Positions 1 to 7,879 of a stretch of 64,000 bases of DNA are shown here, in pieces. Positions within the stretch are counted from its first letter, which is position 1. Each line of letters starts with the position of its first letter. The stretch is from the NCBI RefSeq assembly GCF_040151475.1, contig NZ_JBDKWG010000102.1, positions 17,604 through 81,603 of the forward strand, given 5' to 3'. A program made the translations under genes and the position numbers. This DNA comes from CAXBNB01 sp040151475. GTDB lineage: Bacteria; Bacteroidota; Bacteroidia; Cytophagales; Cyclobacteriaceae. A model generated the notes under the pieces. The model was given only the letters and a program-made list of their open reading frames with translations, did not search any database and was not told the DNA's origin.

Positions 1-42
1 TTCTCTGTTTCCTATCTTAATTTTTATTGAAAGTTCGTTCAT
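1..42 (-). CDS. zapA: Cell division protein ZapA, N-terminal fragment cut by the window edge
   Basis: Only the first 14 codons are present (MNELSIKIKIGNRE), running off the left edge. This opening resembles ZapA proteins of Bacteroidota, which bind and bundle FtsZ filaments at the septum. The gene follows the coiled-coil ORF at 56-352 with a 13-nt gap and belongs to the pheT - coiled-coil - zapA string commonly seen in this phylum. The identification rests on a short N-terminal match plus gene order. The rest of the gene cannot be seen. Confidence 0.6.
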   Translation of the reverse strand, partial: MNELSIKIKIGNRE

Positions 43-55
43 TGAGCTTAAAAGT

Positions 56-352
56 CTATTCGCTCAACTGAGCAATGCACTTATCAACTTCTTTAATATA
101 TTCATCTATCACTTCAACTAACTCTGTAGTGTTTCCTTCATCCACTACCATGCCATTCACAATTTTACTTATTTTATCTTGATTTTGGAAATCAACCAAA
201 ACGGTTTCTTTCACTTTTATAACTTCTCTTAATTCTTGATTTTCTTTTTTCAGGGTCTGTACTCCCTCTTTCAGCTTTTTATGTTCATTCAGAAGCAAAA
301 TTAATTTCCTTTCGAGGTTGTTTAATTCTGAGCGCAAAGGATTGTCAGTCAT
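56..352 (-). CDS. Small coiled-coil protein between pheT and zapA
   Basis: A 98-residue protein with no signal peptide or membrane segment. Residues 5-60 form a charged heptad-like pattern rich in Leu, Lys and Glu, typical of a coiled coil, and the tail is acidic. It starts 2 nt after the pheT stop and lies just before zapA, so it is very likely co-transcribed with both. Proteins in this position in Bacteroidota are usually annotated only as hypothetical. Small size, coiled coil and ZapA linkage suggest a ZapB-like divisome partner, but that is inference from position and shape and no catalytic motif is seen. Confidence 0.8.
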   Translation of the reverse strand: MTDNPLRSELNNLERKLILLLNEHKKLKEGVQTLKKENQELREVIKVKETVLVDFQNQDKISKIVNGMVVDEGNTTELVEVIDEYIKEVDKCIAQLSE

Positions 353-354
353 TT

Positions 355-2769
355 TTATTTTCTAATTATTGCCCCTAAATTTTCTTCAAAACTTCTTATC
401 AACCCACTCATCACCTTGTCAATTTGCTTGTCATTAAGTGTTTTGAATTCATCCTGTAATATAAAACTTAATGCGTAAGATTTTTTATTCTCTCCAATAT
501 TTTCTCCCTGATAAACACTAAAAACATTAATTCTCTTCAGTAACTTTTTATTTTCTTTTAGTGCCAGTTTTTTTATTTGGTTAAAAGTCACATTTTTTTC
601 AATTACCAAAGACAAATCTCTCCTTACCTCTGGAAATTTTGACACGGGCTTATACAGTAATTTTTTACCTGAAAATTGCAACAAAGCATTCCAATTGATA
701 TCAGCAAAAAACACCGGTTGACTGACATCTGTCGCTTTCAGAAAGCTACCTTTTAGCTGACCAACTGAAGCCAGACATTTACCATTAACAGACAAATCCA
801 ATCCATATTCAAAGGATTGATTAGCAGCAGGCTCAGAATCTATTTCACCTATATTGAAGCAATTCAATACTTTATAAACTACGACTGACAAATCGTGAAA
901 TTCTACCTGAGCAACATCTGACCTCCAGTGTTCATCTGATTGATTTCCGGTAATGAAAAGAGCCAGGTGATTGTCATCTTTATAAGTTCCTTCAGTAAAA
1001 TTATATGTCCTTCCAAATTCAAAGAACTTCAGGTTCTTCTGCTTTCTGTTGACATTGTATTTGATCACTTCAAGTCCTGAAAAAATCAACGACTGCCTCA
1101 TGACGCCCAGTTCTTCACTCAGTTTATTGAGGATCATAACATTTTCTTCTGAATTCCAAATTCCGGATTTCTCCACATATTCCGGATTGGTCAGGGAATT
1201 TGTAAGTATTTCATTGTAGCCTATAGAAGACAATAGCAAGGTGACTTTTTCCTGAATCTTGTCTCTGTCAGGTGATGGAAAATCAGCCAGAAAATCTGTT
1301 CCATAGCTTTCTTCCAACTCAATGTTGTTATACCCATAAATCCTGAGAATTTCTTCAATCACGTCTGCCTCACGCTGTACATCTACACGATAAGGTGGTA
1401 TTGAACAACTGAATCCCTCCTCTGTTTCATTGGAAACGATGATATCCAGATCAGTAAGTATTTCTTTTATTCTATCATGTGCTATCTCTTTCCCGATCAG
1501 TCTGTCAACGTTTTTGTATTTCACTGTCACCTCAAAATTCAAAATCGGATTTGGATATACATCAACTATATCTGAAGAAATCTCACCTCCGGCTACTTTC
1601 TGGATCAGCAAAGTACAAGCCTTCAGTGCTAAAACAGTCATGTTAGGATCCGTTCCTCTTTCGAACCTAAAAGAAGCATCTGTTTTCAACCCATGAAACA
1701 TGGATGTCTTTCTCACAAAATCTGGAGAAAAATATGCTGACTCCAAAAATATAGAGGTCGTTGTGTCTTTTACTCCTGACCTGGCTCCTCCAAACACTCC
1801 GGCAATGCACATGCCTTCTGATTCATTGCAAATCATCAAATCATCGGCTGACAATTTTCTCTCCACATTGTCGAGGGTAACGAAAGGAGTATCCTTTGGC
1901 AGAGTTTTCACCACCACCTTATTTCCTTTGATTTCATCCTTATCGAATGCGTGTAGAGGCTGGCCAAGAGAATGAAGTATGTAATTGGTGCTGTCCACTA
2001 CGTTATTGATAGGAGCAAGGCCAATGCTTTTCAGCCGATGTTGCAGCCAATCCGGTGAAGGTTTGACAGTAAGGTTCGAAATCGTTACCCCACTATACCT
2101 GGGACAAGCCTCTGCATCTTCGACAATTACTTCTATCGGATTTGAAGTATTGTCAACCATAAAATCAGAAACATCTACTTGTTTTATTTTTCTTCTGTAA
2201 GCCGCTTTCAAATCTCTGGCCACTCCAAAATGAGAAGCTCCGTCTGCCCGGTTTGGCGTAAGGCCAATTTCAAATACGGTATCATCTTCTAAATTGAAAT
2301 AAGCTGCTGCTGGTGTACCATTTTTTAGTTTGGTATCCAGTACCATAATGCCATCGTGCGAAGCTCCCAGTCCCAACTCATCTTCAGCACAAATCATCCC
2401 CTGAGAAGACACGCCTCTTATTTTAGCTTTTTTGATCGTAAATGGTTCAGCCCCTTCCGGATAAAGGATGCAATTGAGGGTGGCAACCAGCACCTTTTGT
2501 CCGGCTGCTACATTAGGCGCACCACACACTATTTGCGACGGTTCTTCAGCTCCAATATCTACAGTAGTTATTTTCAGTTTATCAGCATCAGGATGTTTCT
2601 CACATGTCAGTACTTCACCGATCACCACACCTTCCAATCCTCCTTTTATCTGCTGGTATGTTTCCAGTCCTTCTACTTCCAATCCTGTAGCAGTAAGTAC
2701 TGCTGCTACTTCCTCAGGACTTTCGTCTAAAGAAATATAGTCTTTTAACCAGTTTAATGAAATTTTCAT
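355..2769 (-). CDS. pheT: Phenylalanine--tRNA ligase beta subunit
   Basis: An 804-residue PheT of normal bacterial length. The alpha2beta2 enzyme charges tRNA-Phe in the cytoplasm. The N-terminus (MKISLNWLKDYISL) is typical. An OB-fold tRNA-binding domain follows at about residues 40-150 (IGEVLTCEKHPDADKL), then the B3/B4 editing region at about 210-400, the B5 domain at about 405-475, the inactive synthetase-like core at about 480-690, and an FDX-ACB anticodon-binding domain at about 710-803. The start at 2769 fits family alignments. The next gene begins 2 nt after the stop. pheS is not in the window, so the subunits are unlinked here or pheS lies outside. Confidence 0.97.
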   Translation of the reverse strand: MKISLNWLKDYISLDESPEEVAAVLTATGLEVEGLETYQQIKGGLEGVVIGEVLTCEKHPDADKLKITTVDIGAEEPSQIVCGAPNVAAGQKVLVATLNCILYPEGAEPFTIKKAKIRGVSSQGMICAEDELGLGASHDGIMVLDTKLKNGTPAAAYFNLEDDTVFEIGLTPNRADGASHFGVARDLKAAYRRKIKQVDVSDFMVDNTSNPIEVIVEDAEACPRYSGVTISNLTVKPSPDWLQHRLKSIGLAPINNVVDSTNYILHSLGQPLHAFDKDEIKGNKVVVKTLPKDTPFVTLDNVERKLSADDLMICNESEGMCIAGVFGGARSGVKDTTTSIFLESAYFSPDFVRKTSMFHGLKTDASFRFERGTDPNMTVLALKACTLLIQKVAGGEISSDIVDVYPNPILNFEVTVKYKNVDRLIGKEIAHDRIKEILTDLDIIVSNETEEGFSCSIPPYRVDVQREADVIEEILRIYGYNNIELEESYGTDFLADFPSPDRDKIQEKVTLLLSSIGYNEILTNSLTNPEYVEKSGIWNSEENVMILNKLSEELGVMRQSLIFSGLEVIKYNVNRKQKNLKFFEFGRTYNFTEGTYKDDNHLALFITGNQSDEHWRSDVAQVEFHDLSVVVYKVLNCFNIGEIDSEPAANQSFEYGLDLSVNGKCLASVGQLKGSFLKATDVSQPVFFADINWNALLQFSGKKLLYKPVSKFPEVRRDLSLVIEKNVTFNQIKKLALKENKKLLKRINVFSVYQGENIGENKKSYALSFILQDEFKTLNDKQIDKVMSGLIRSFEENLGAIIRK

Positions 2770-3061
2770 TTTCTTCTATTGTCTCAAAAAGGTGCTCTGC
2801 ACCCAATCTATTCTTTTGAAAGTTTTGTTTGAAGGCTATGGCAATACATTGACAATTTGTATCCATCCATTTATCCCAAACAAGCTGCAAAACTACACAT
2901 TTAGCATTGAGTACAAAATGTTGATTAGAATGTATTTGAGAGAGGTGTAGTAAACAAATCCGGGAAGGTGAAAAACTGTGGATTTGAAGAAATATTTAGA
3001 TGACTTTGAGTTAGGTAATAATGATCGGACAAGAGTGTTTCTCTTGCCCAACCATCGGAGT

Positions 3062-3523
3062 TTATCCAAATTGTCCTATTTTATAATTACCGGGAATTGT
3101 TTTGAAAACTTTGTTGATCCTGTTCCAGGTATTGATATTTGTAATGGCCACAGTCAAAACAGCTATTTCCTTTTTTGAATAGAACTGTGTCAACTGAGCA
3201 TATAAATCATCTTCTACATCCTGATGATTAGCATTGGTAAGCACCTCCGCAAAGTTGAGTGTGGTTTTCTCCTGATCTGAATAAAACGGACAGTCTCTCC
3301 ATGCAACTACTGAATGCAACCGAAGTTCACTTTCACCTAAATTGACTGCCTCCTGATGGTGCATATCCAGACAAAAAGCACAGCCATTAATCTGGGACAC
3401 TCTGTATTTTACCAGTTCCAAAAGTTTTTTATCAAACCCTGATGAATGCAGGTACACTTCTGTTTTGTTGACTCCTGCCAATAAACCCGAGTCCAGTTCC
3501 TGATAAGAAATTCTCTCTTTCAT
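3062..3523 (-). CDS. Carboxymuconolactone decarboxylase / AhpD-like protein, ECF41 partner
   Basis: A 153-residue all-alpha protein of the carboxymuconolactone decarboxylase family (AhpD core). The signature C48-x-x-C51-x-x-x-H55 (GCAFCLDMHH) is intact and supplies the redox-active dithiol used by AhpD-type alkylhydroperoxidases. Related short proteins with a CxxC are usually peroxidase-like rather than true decarboxylases. It lies 69 nt downstream of the ECF41-type sigma gene. Genes for this family, oxidoreductases and epimerases (COE proteins) are the known genomic companions of ECF41 factors. The intergenic gap carries its own ECF41-like promoter, so it is probably the main target of that sigma. 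The physiological substrate is unknown. Confidence 0.88.
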   Translation of the reverse strand: MKERISYQELDSGLLAGVNKTEVYLHSSGFDKKLLELVKYRVSQINGCAFCLDMHHQEAVNLGESELRLHSVVAWRDCPFYSDQEKTTLNFAEVLTNANHQDVEDDLYAQLTQFYSKKEIAVLTVAITNINTWNRINKVFKTIPGNYKIGQFG

Positions 3524-3564
3524 GTTTTTGTTTTTTTAGTTTTAAAAATCAATTTCAACTCGAA

Positions 3565-3591
3565 GACACAAAAGCCTGAAAGTATGTGACA
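3565..3591 (-). promoter_or_regulatory. ECF41-type promoter for the AhpD-like gene
   Basis: Read on the minus strand, TGTCACA (3585-3591) is followed by exactly 16 nt and then TGTC (3565-3568). The ECF41 consensus as I recall it is TGTCACA-N16-CGTC, so the -35 match is perfect and the -10 has one change. The -35 starts one base after the sigma gene's stop codon. The -10 is about 42 nt before the ATG at 3523. The same arrangement recurs upstream of the sigma gene itself. Confidence 0.75.
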
Positions 3592-3592
3592 A

Positions 3593-4450
3593 TCAGTAAT
3601 TATTTTCTTTACGAAGTGCATTCAGCTTCACAGGATCGAGTATCACGTGAATGCTTTTTATTTTGAAAGGATCATCTTGAAATTCAAAAACCTGACAAAT
3701 CATTAGTTTATCCCTATAATAAGACAACAAAGCAGGCTGATGGTTGACTACTGATGGTTTGATTGTATAATTGGTTTGATACTTATGGAAAGCAAATACA
3801 ATAAGATCAGTTACCTCTTCAAAACCCTGACAATAATGTTTAAGGACTTTCACTTTATTTCCACCATCGGCATTGTATTCTATATCTACCGCCAATAAGT
3901 CATGTAGTGTACTAAGATTTTTACCAATTACGGCCGCAGTAAAACGTTCTATAAATTCAAAATGATCCGACGAGGGTGTGAGTACCGTCTTCTTTTTTTG
4001 TTGCACTTTTTGGTGTGCTCTGCTCAGTAATTTTCTGGAATTATCTACTGAAACAGACAACACCTCTGCAATTTCCTGATGGCTATAGGCAAATGCTTCT
4101 TTGAGAATAAATACCGCTCTTTCTTTGGTACCCAGACGCTCAAGCAGATGCAGCATGGAGTAAGAAACCATCTCCCGCAACTCAACACTCAAATCTGCTT
4201 TTTCGGTAGATATTGGTTCTGGTAACCAACTGTCATTTTGCTCGAAACGTTTCTTCTGTCTCTTGGCATTGATCGACTGATTAACTACTCCTTTGATCAA
4301 ATAGTTTTTTTCATTTTCCGGGGTTATGCCCTTATCAGTATATTTCAACAATACATCCTGAATGGCATCTCTGGCGTCTTCTGCCGACCCCAGTATATTA
4401 TAGGCATAAGGAAATAGTATGTTTTGGTAGTCCTTCATCTGTATCAACAA
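3593..4450 (-). CDS. ECF41-family RNA polymerase sigma factor with fused SnoaL-like regulatory domain
   Basis: A 285-residue sigma factor with region 2 at about residues 10-68, region 4 at about 95-150 and a SnoaL/NTF2-like C-terminal extension at about 165-280. ECF41 hallmarks are visible: WLPEPI at 75-80 in the linker and DGGNK at 195-199, a variant of the family's DGGGK motif. In this family the extension replaces a separate anti-sigma factor and both restrains and supports activity. It sits upstream of an AhpD-like gene, the classic context, and has an ECF41-type promoter implying autoregulation. Met5 (position 4438) may be the real start, because the predicted transcription start would lie only about 10 nt before Met1. 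Confidence 0.92.
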   Translation of the reverse strand: MLIQMKDYQNILFPYAYNILGSAEDARDAIQDVLLKYTDKGITPENEKNYLIKGVVNQSINAKRQKKRFEQNDSWLPEPISTEKADLSVELREMVSYSMLHLLERLGTKERAVFILKEAFAYSHQEIAEVLSVSVDNSRKLLSRAHQKVQQKKKTVLTPSSDHFEFIERFTAAVIGKNLSTLHDLLAVDIEYNADGGNKVKVLKHYCQGFEEVTDLIVFAFHKYQTNYTIKPSVVNHQPALLSYYRDKLMICQVFEFQDDPFKIKSIHVILDPVKLNALRKENNY

Positions 4451-4468
4451 TATTAGTGATTATATACA

Positions 4469-4495
4469 GACACAGCAAGGGGGTGGAGTGTGACA
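4469..4495 (-). promoter_or_regulatory. ECF41-type autoregulatory promoter of the sigma gene
   Basis: On the minus strand TGTCACA (4489-4495), a 16-nt spacer and TGTC (4469-4472) reproduce the same bipartite element found before the AhpD-like gene, with the same departure (T for C) at the first -10 base. The spacers have different sequences, so the identity of the boxes and spacing is not due to recent duplication. It implies autoregulation and an mRNA start only 10-15 nt upstream of the annotated ATG. Confidence 0.75.
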
Positions 4496-4516
4496 TATCT
4501 AGTCTTGTCTCATTTA

Positions 4517-5971
4517 CTACAATCCTGTGAGGTCAGAATCAATGGTCACGTTTCCTTCTCCTTTATTTACTATGGCCTTAAAATTATCAGAGATTTCTGT
4601 GTTATTAGAAGTGTTAAGAATGATCTCTTTGCCAGGAACCTGGTTCTCTAAAAAATTCATTTCACCAGTAGCATTTAAAACATTGCCATAAAAATTAATA
4701 TGTGTCTTCATGTAATCTGGAACGGCTCCCTTTTTACCATGAAAAAGCATGCCCGAATTTCTCAAGCTTGAGTTCGTAATAGTGAATACATCTACTGGGG
4801 TATTCACTTTTACGAAAGGAAGGATTCCATCATGAAGTACATTGATATTATCAAACAACATCTTTTTCTGCTGTGGAATTTCAGCTCCAGGATAATAAGA
4901 TCGGCTCCAACTACTATTGTCAAAATGGATGGAAAATGTACTACGGGGCTTTTTCAGAAAAATGTCTCTAAAAACCACATTTCTTACTCCTGCGGTGTAT
5001 TGTACATCATCCTGCATCATCACCCACCTGATGCCGTCCACCACTTTCGTGCCTTCTGTATGCGTTGGTTGGGTTTTCGTTACATAGTTTTTTTTATCTG
5101 GCTTGCCATCTGAACCAATTCCATCAACCCGATAAATTCTACCATTACTGACCACTGCATCAGCATTTTGTAATTTCAAGCCTTCTTCCCAATCGATCCA
5201 TCCACCAGCTAGAATGCGACAGAAATACCCGACGATAGGTTGTCCTTCAAGGGGCAAATCGTAACAGTTTTCTATCACACCATTTTCAATCCAACCTACT
5301 TCTGGATTGGAGGTCGCATAGTCGTGAGCATTTAAAGCTAGTGCATCATCCAAGGTCTGAAATACTGCATTCGAAATCCTGAATCGATTTCCTCGTCCAA
5401 GATGAATTCCATCTTTATCCCCTCTCAAAATGGTATCATCAATAATCAGGTCTTCGAACGTACAAACATGTACACTGAACTGAACTCCTTCTATATCATA
5501 GCATCTAAAACCCTCTATTCTCAAATCCTTTACATAGAAAAAAGCGATTTGACCCCTAAGGCCAAAAATTTTATCGTACCGCTTAACCACTCCATTTACA
5601 CTTACATGAAGTCCCTTCACCGCAATATGCTCATCCCAAGTTCGGGTCAGCGCACCTTTGTTCAGAAGCACATGGGAAAAGGTTCCTTCTTCATCCACCT
5701 TTTGAAGGATCACGCCCTTGCCAAATTCTATCGATGTATTGCTACCAATATAGGATGTACCGGCCACTTTGTAGGTACCTGGCTTGCTGACAATAATGCT
5801 TCCTCCCTGATCCAAGGCTTTTTGTAACGCCTTTGCGTTGGCTACTCCTGTGGCATTTGGCGAAAAACCGTAATCCGCAGCATTGGTAAAGCTATCTCCC
5901 TGTGCATAGCTTCTAAGAAATGAAAATAGGATGAATGCAAGAAGCATTGTTCTTATATAGGTCTTTGACAT
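4517..5971 (-). CDS. Secreted right-handed beta-helix protein, GH28/pectinase-like
   Basis: I place the start at the ATG at 5971. The reading frame is open to 6055, but a signal peptide (MSKTYIRTMLLAFILFSFLRSYAQ) begins at 5971, giving 484 residues. The mature protein opens with the DYGFSPNATG...A.Q.ALDQGG pattern of pectate-lyase/polygalacturonase beta-helix proteins. DKDGIHLG (about 185-192) and TLDDALALN (about 206-214) resemble the two GH28 acidic motifs. I could not find the canonical GHG and RIK motifs, so the exact family and substrate are uncertain. It is the last gene of PUL 1, beyond the post-susD hairpin, and probably acts on the imported glycan in the periplasm or at the surface. 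Confidence 0.75.
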   Translation of the reverse strand: MSKTYIRTMLLAFILFSFLRSYAQGDSFTNAADYGFSPNATGVANAKALQKALDQGGSIIVSKPGTYKVAGTSYIGSNTSIEFGKGVILQKVDEEGTFSHVLLNKGALTRTWDEHIAVKGLHVSVNGVVKRYDKIFGLRGQIAFFYVKDLRIEGFRCYDIEGVQFSVHVCTFEDLIIDDTILRGDKDGIHLGRGNRFRISNAVFQTLDDALALNAHDYATSNPEVGWIENGVIENCYDLPLEGQPIVGYFCRILAGGWIDWEEGLKLQNADAVVSNGRIYRVDGIGSDGKPDKKNYVTKTQPTHTEGTKVVDGIRWVMMQDDVQYTAGVRNVVFRDIFLKKPRSTFSIHFDNSSWSRSYYPGAEIPQQKKMLFDNINVLHDGILPFVKVNTPVDVFTITNSSLRNSGMLFHGKKGAVPDYMKTHINFYGNVLNATGEMNFLENQVPGKEIILNTSNNTEISDNFKAIVNKGEGNVTIDSDLTGL

Positions 5972-6095
5972 CTTGTGGTCTTTAAAAAAATTGTTATTTG
6001 ATTGATTTGTGATCTCGAACTCAACCATGCAAGTCTGCATCGCAACCTTGCACAAAGCTTTGAAATCAGAGGTCTTGTTTTATGATTGCTTTTAA

Positions 6096-6122
6096 AATGC
6101 CGTGGCATCCTGCCACGGCATT
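6096..6122 (-). terminator. Perfect 12-bp hairpin between susD (PUL 1) and the beta-helix gene
   Basis: Arms 6096-6107 and 6111-6122 are perfectly complementary (AATGCCGTGGCA / TGCCACGGCATT) around a 3-nt loop. It begins 14 nt after the susD stop. On the minus strand it is followed by TTAAAA rather than a long U-run, so it may act as a partial terminator or mRNA-stabilising 3' hairpin that sets SusCD above the enzyme. Confidence 0.7.
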
Positions 6123-6135
6123 AAGGTAAAATGAC

Positions 6136-7869
6136 CTAATAACCAGTATTTTGCTCCAAGACAGCATCTTTGTTTGCTTCGATCTCACTACTAGGAATCG
6201 GCATAAGATTGTAGTGATCAGGTATTGTATATCCGTTTTCAAGGGTCGCAGAGTGATACTTCCGCAGGTACTCTGCCAATTTTCCCATTCTCAACAATGT
6301 ATTCATACGATACTCCTCAAAATGCAATTCACGAGCTCTTTCATCCAGAATAAGATCTAAGTCAACATCACCAGCAGTCACGGATGTTGCCTGAGCCCTA
6401 TTTCTAACCGCATTGATATCTGCAGCAGCTGAGCCATTATCACCATTTAGATGGTAAGCTTCCGCTCGTAGCAAATAGGTTTCAGCAAGCCTCATGATAT
6501 ACCAGTCTTTGAAGATTCGTCCGTCGGAATTGTCTTCACCGTCTTGAACTTTATAGGCCTCATGTTTCAGCTCTACATTCTTTTTGAATGATGGCTGATT
6601 AATTCTACCACCATTAAAGCGTTCTACTTGTGCTGGATTACAAGTAGCCTCACTCCAGGGCGTTCCAAAAAATGCGCTCTCAGGATTATTCCAGTAGTAA
6701 GTCCGCTGAATATTGTACTTGGAATTCCTGATATCATTATTGAAATCGCCATTAAAATTCCAAATCTGGTTTCTCAAATAGTCAGTTGCGCCATTAACTC
6801 CTGTAGGTCTTCCCATCAAGGTATCCTTGTACACATTTCTTACACCATTCAGGTCGCTAATCTGACCACCATTCCAGTAAATAGGACCGCCTAAGTGTCT
6901 TTCTATTCCAAAATTACCCTCTGTTCGATCGGTGGACGCACCCCCCACTACATCGAACTCAAATTGGCAGTTCCATATGGTTTCTGTATTTCCAGCGGAT
7001 CTATTGAAGTTTCCTTTTCGGAACATATCCCAGTACACATCTCCCCATGGTTCATCTGGACCGATATAATCATACCCTCTCCATTGAAAATCAGAAAACA
7101 GACCAAATCTTGATGTCATCAAAGCGTAATTTCCGCCATCAATCACAGCAGATGCAGCATCAATAGCATCCTGATAATCACCCAGCTGAATGTTGACCTC
7201 TGCCAACACGTGATAGGCTGCTGCTTTTGGAGCTCTCCCTCCAGGAACCTGATCGACAGTGTACATATGCTGGGTTGCATACTCCAGATCTGCCTTGCAT
7301 TGTAGATACACATTTTCTCGTGTTTCTCTGGTATAATCAAATCTTGGAGCCTTGGTTTCCTCCAAAATCAAAGGGGCTCCTCCCCACATGTTCGCAAGCA
7401 AACGATAGTAGTGTGCCCTTAAAAATCTGGCTTCCGCCACTATGGCGTCACGATCTTCCTCTGAATCCCAAGTGATATCATCAATTCTATCAATGATGGT
7501 ATTGGCTTTGAAGATCAATTGGTAAAATGTACCATACCACTTAGATACAAAAGGAGCATCGGCGTTGAAGGTATTCCAATCAAAATATTCATTTGTGAAA
7601 ACTCCCACAGCATCTTGTCTTGTATATGTTAGATCTAAGTCAGCACCCAATAAGCTATAATTGGAAACATCGTCTGATGAACTGTAGAAATTATTCCTAT
7701 TGTCGAGATAAATATCCGCCAACGCGGAAACAAAGTTTTGCTCAGTCTTAAAGGCATTGCTTGGGCTGAAAAAGTCTTTTGGATTTTCCGTCAACAACTC
7801 ATTATGATCACAAGAGACCGCCACAAAACATAGCACTATTATTGAGAAGATATATCTAATATTTTTCAT
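6136..7869 (-). CDS. SusD/RagB-family glycan-binding lipoprotein, PUL 1
   Basis: A 577-residue SusD-like protein. A lipoprotein signal ends at Cys20 (VAVSC). The N-terminal region contains the usual LTENPKDFFSPSNAF stretch, TPR-like helices follow (VAEARFLRAHYYRLLANMWGGAPLI), and the C-terminal RagB/SusD domain includes YLLRAEAYHLNG and ILDERARELHFEEYR. SusD proteins cap the SusC transporter at the cell surface and bind oligosaccharides. The start codon is 10 nt after the susC stop, so the pair is translationally close. It is closest in layout to the SusD of PUL 2, suggesting related substrates. The substrate cannot be read from the sequence. Confidence 0.95.
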   Translation of the reverse strand: MKNIRYIFSIIVLCFVAVSCDHNELLTENPKDFFSPSNAFKTEQNFVSALADIYLDNRNNFYSSSDDVSNYSLLGADLDLTYTRQDAVGVFTNEYFDWNTFNADAPFVSKWYGTFYQLIFKANTIIDRIDDITWDSEEDRDAIVAEARFLRAHYYRLLANMWGGAPLILEETKAPRFDYTRETRENVYLQCKADLEYATQHMYTVDQVPGGRAPKAAAYHVLAEVNIQLGDYQDAIDAASAVIDGGNYALMTSRFGLFSDFQWRGYDYIGPDEPWGDVYWDMFRKGNFNRSAGNTETIWNCQFEFDVVGGASTDRTEGNFGIERHLGGPIYWNGGQISDLNGVRNVYKDTLMGRPTGVNGATDYLRNQIWNFNGDFNNDIRNSKYNIQRTYYWNNPESAFFGTPWSEATCNPAQVERFNGGRINQPSFKKNVELKHEAYKVQDGEDNSDGRIFKDWYIMRLAETYLLRAEAYHLNGDNGSAAADINAVRNRAQATSVTAGDVDLDLILDERARELHFEEYRMNTLLRMGKLAEYLRKYHSATLENGYTIPDHYNLMPIPSSEIEANKDAVLEQNTGY

Positions 7870-7879
7870 GACCTTTTAA

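Noticed and set aside
2356..2730. Plus-strand frames opposite pheT
   Set aside because: Shadow frames of a strongly conserved gene; no start context or family match.
2978..3178. 66-residue plus-strand frame in the pheT/AhpD-like gap
   Set aside because: It overlaps the 3' end of the AhpD-like gene antisense and resembles nothing.
5972..6055. Upstream extension of the beta-helix protein
   Set aside because: It would bury the signal peptide behind 28 polar residues.
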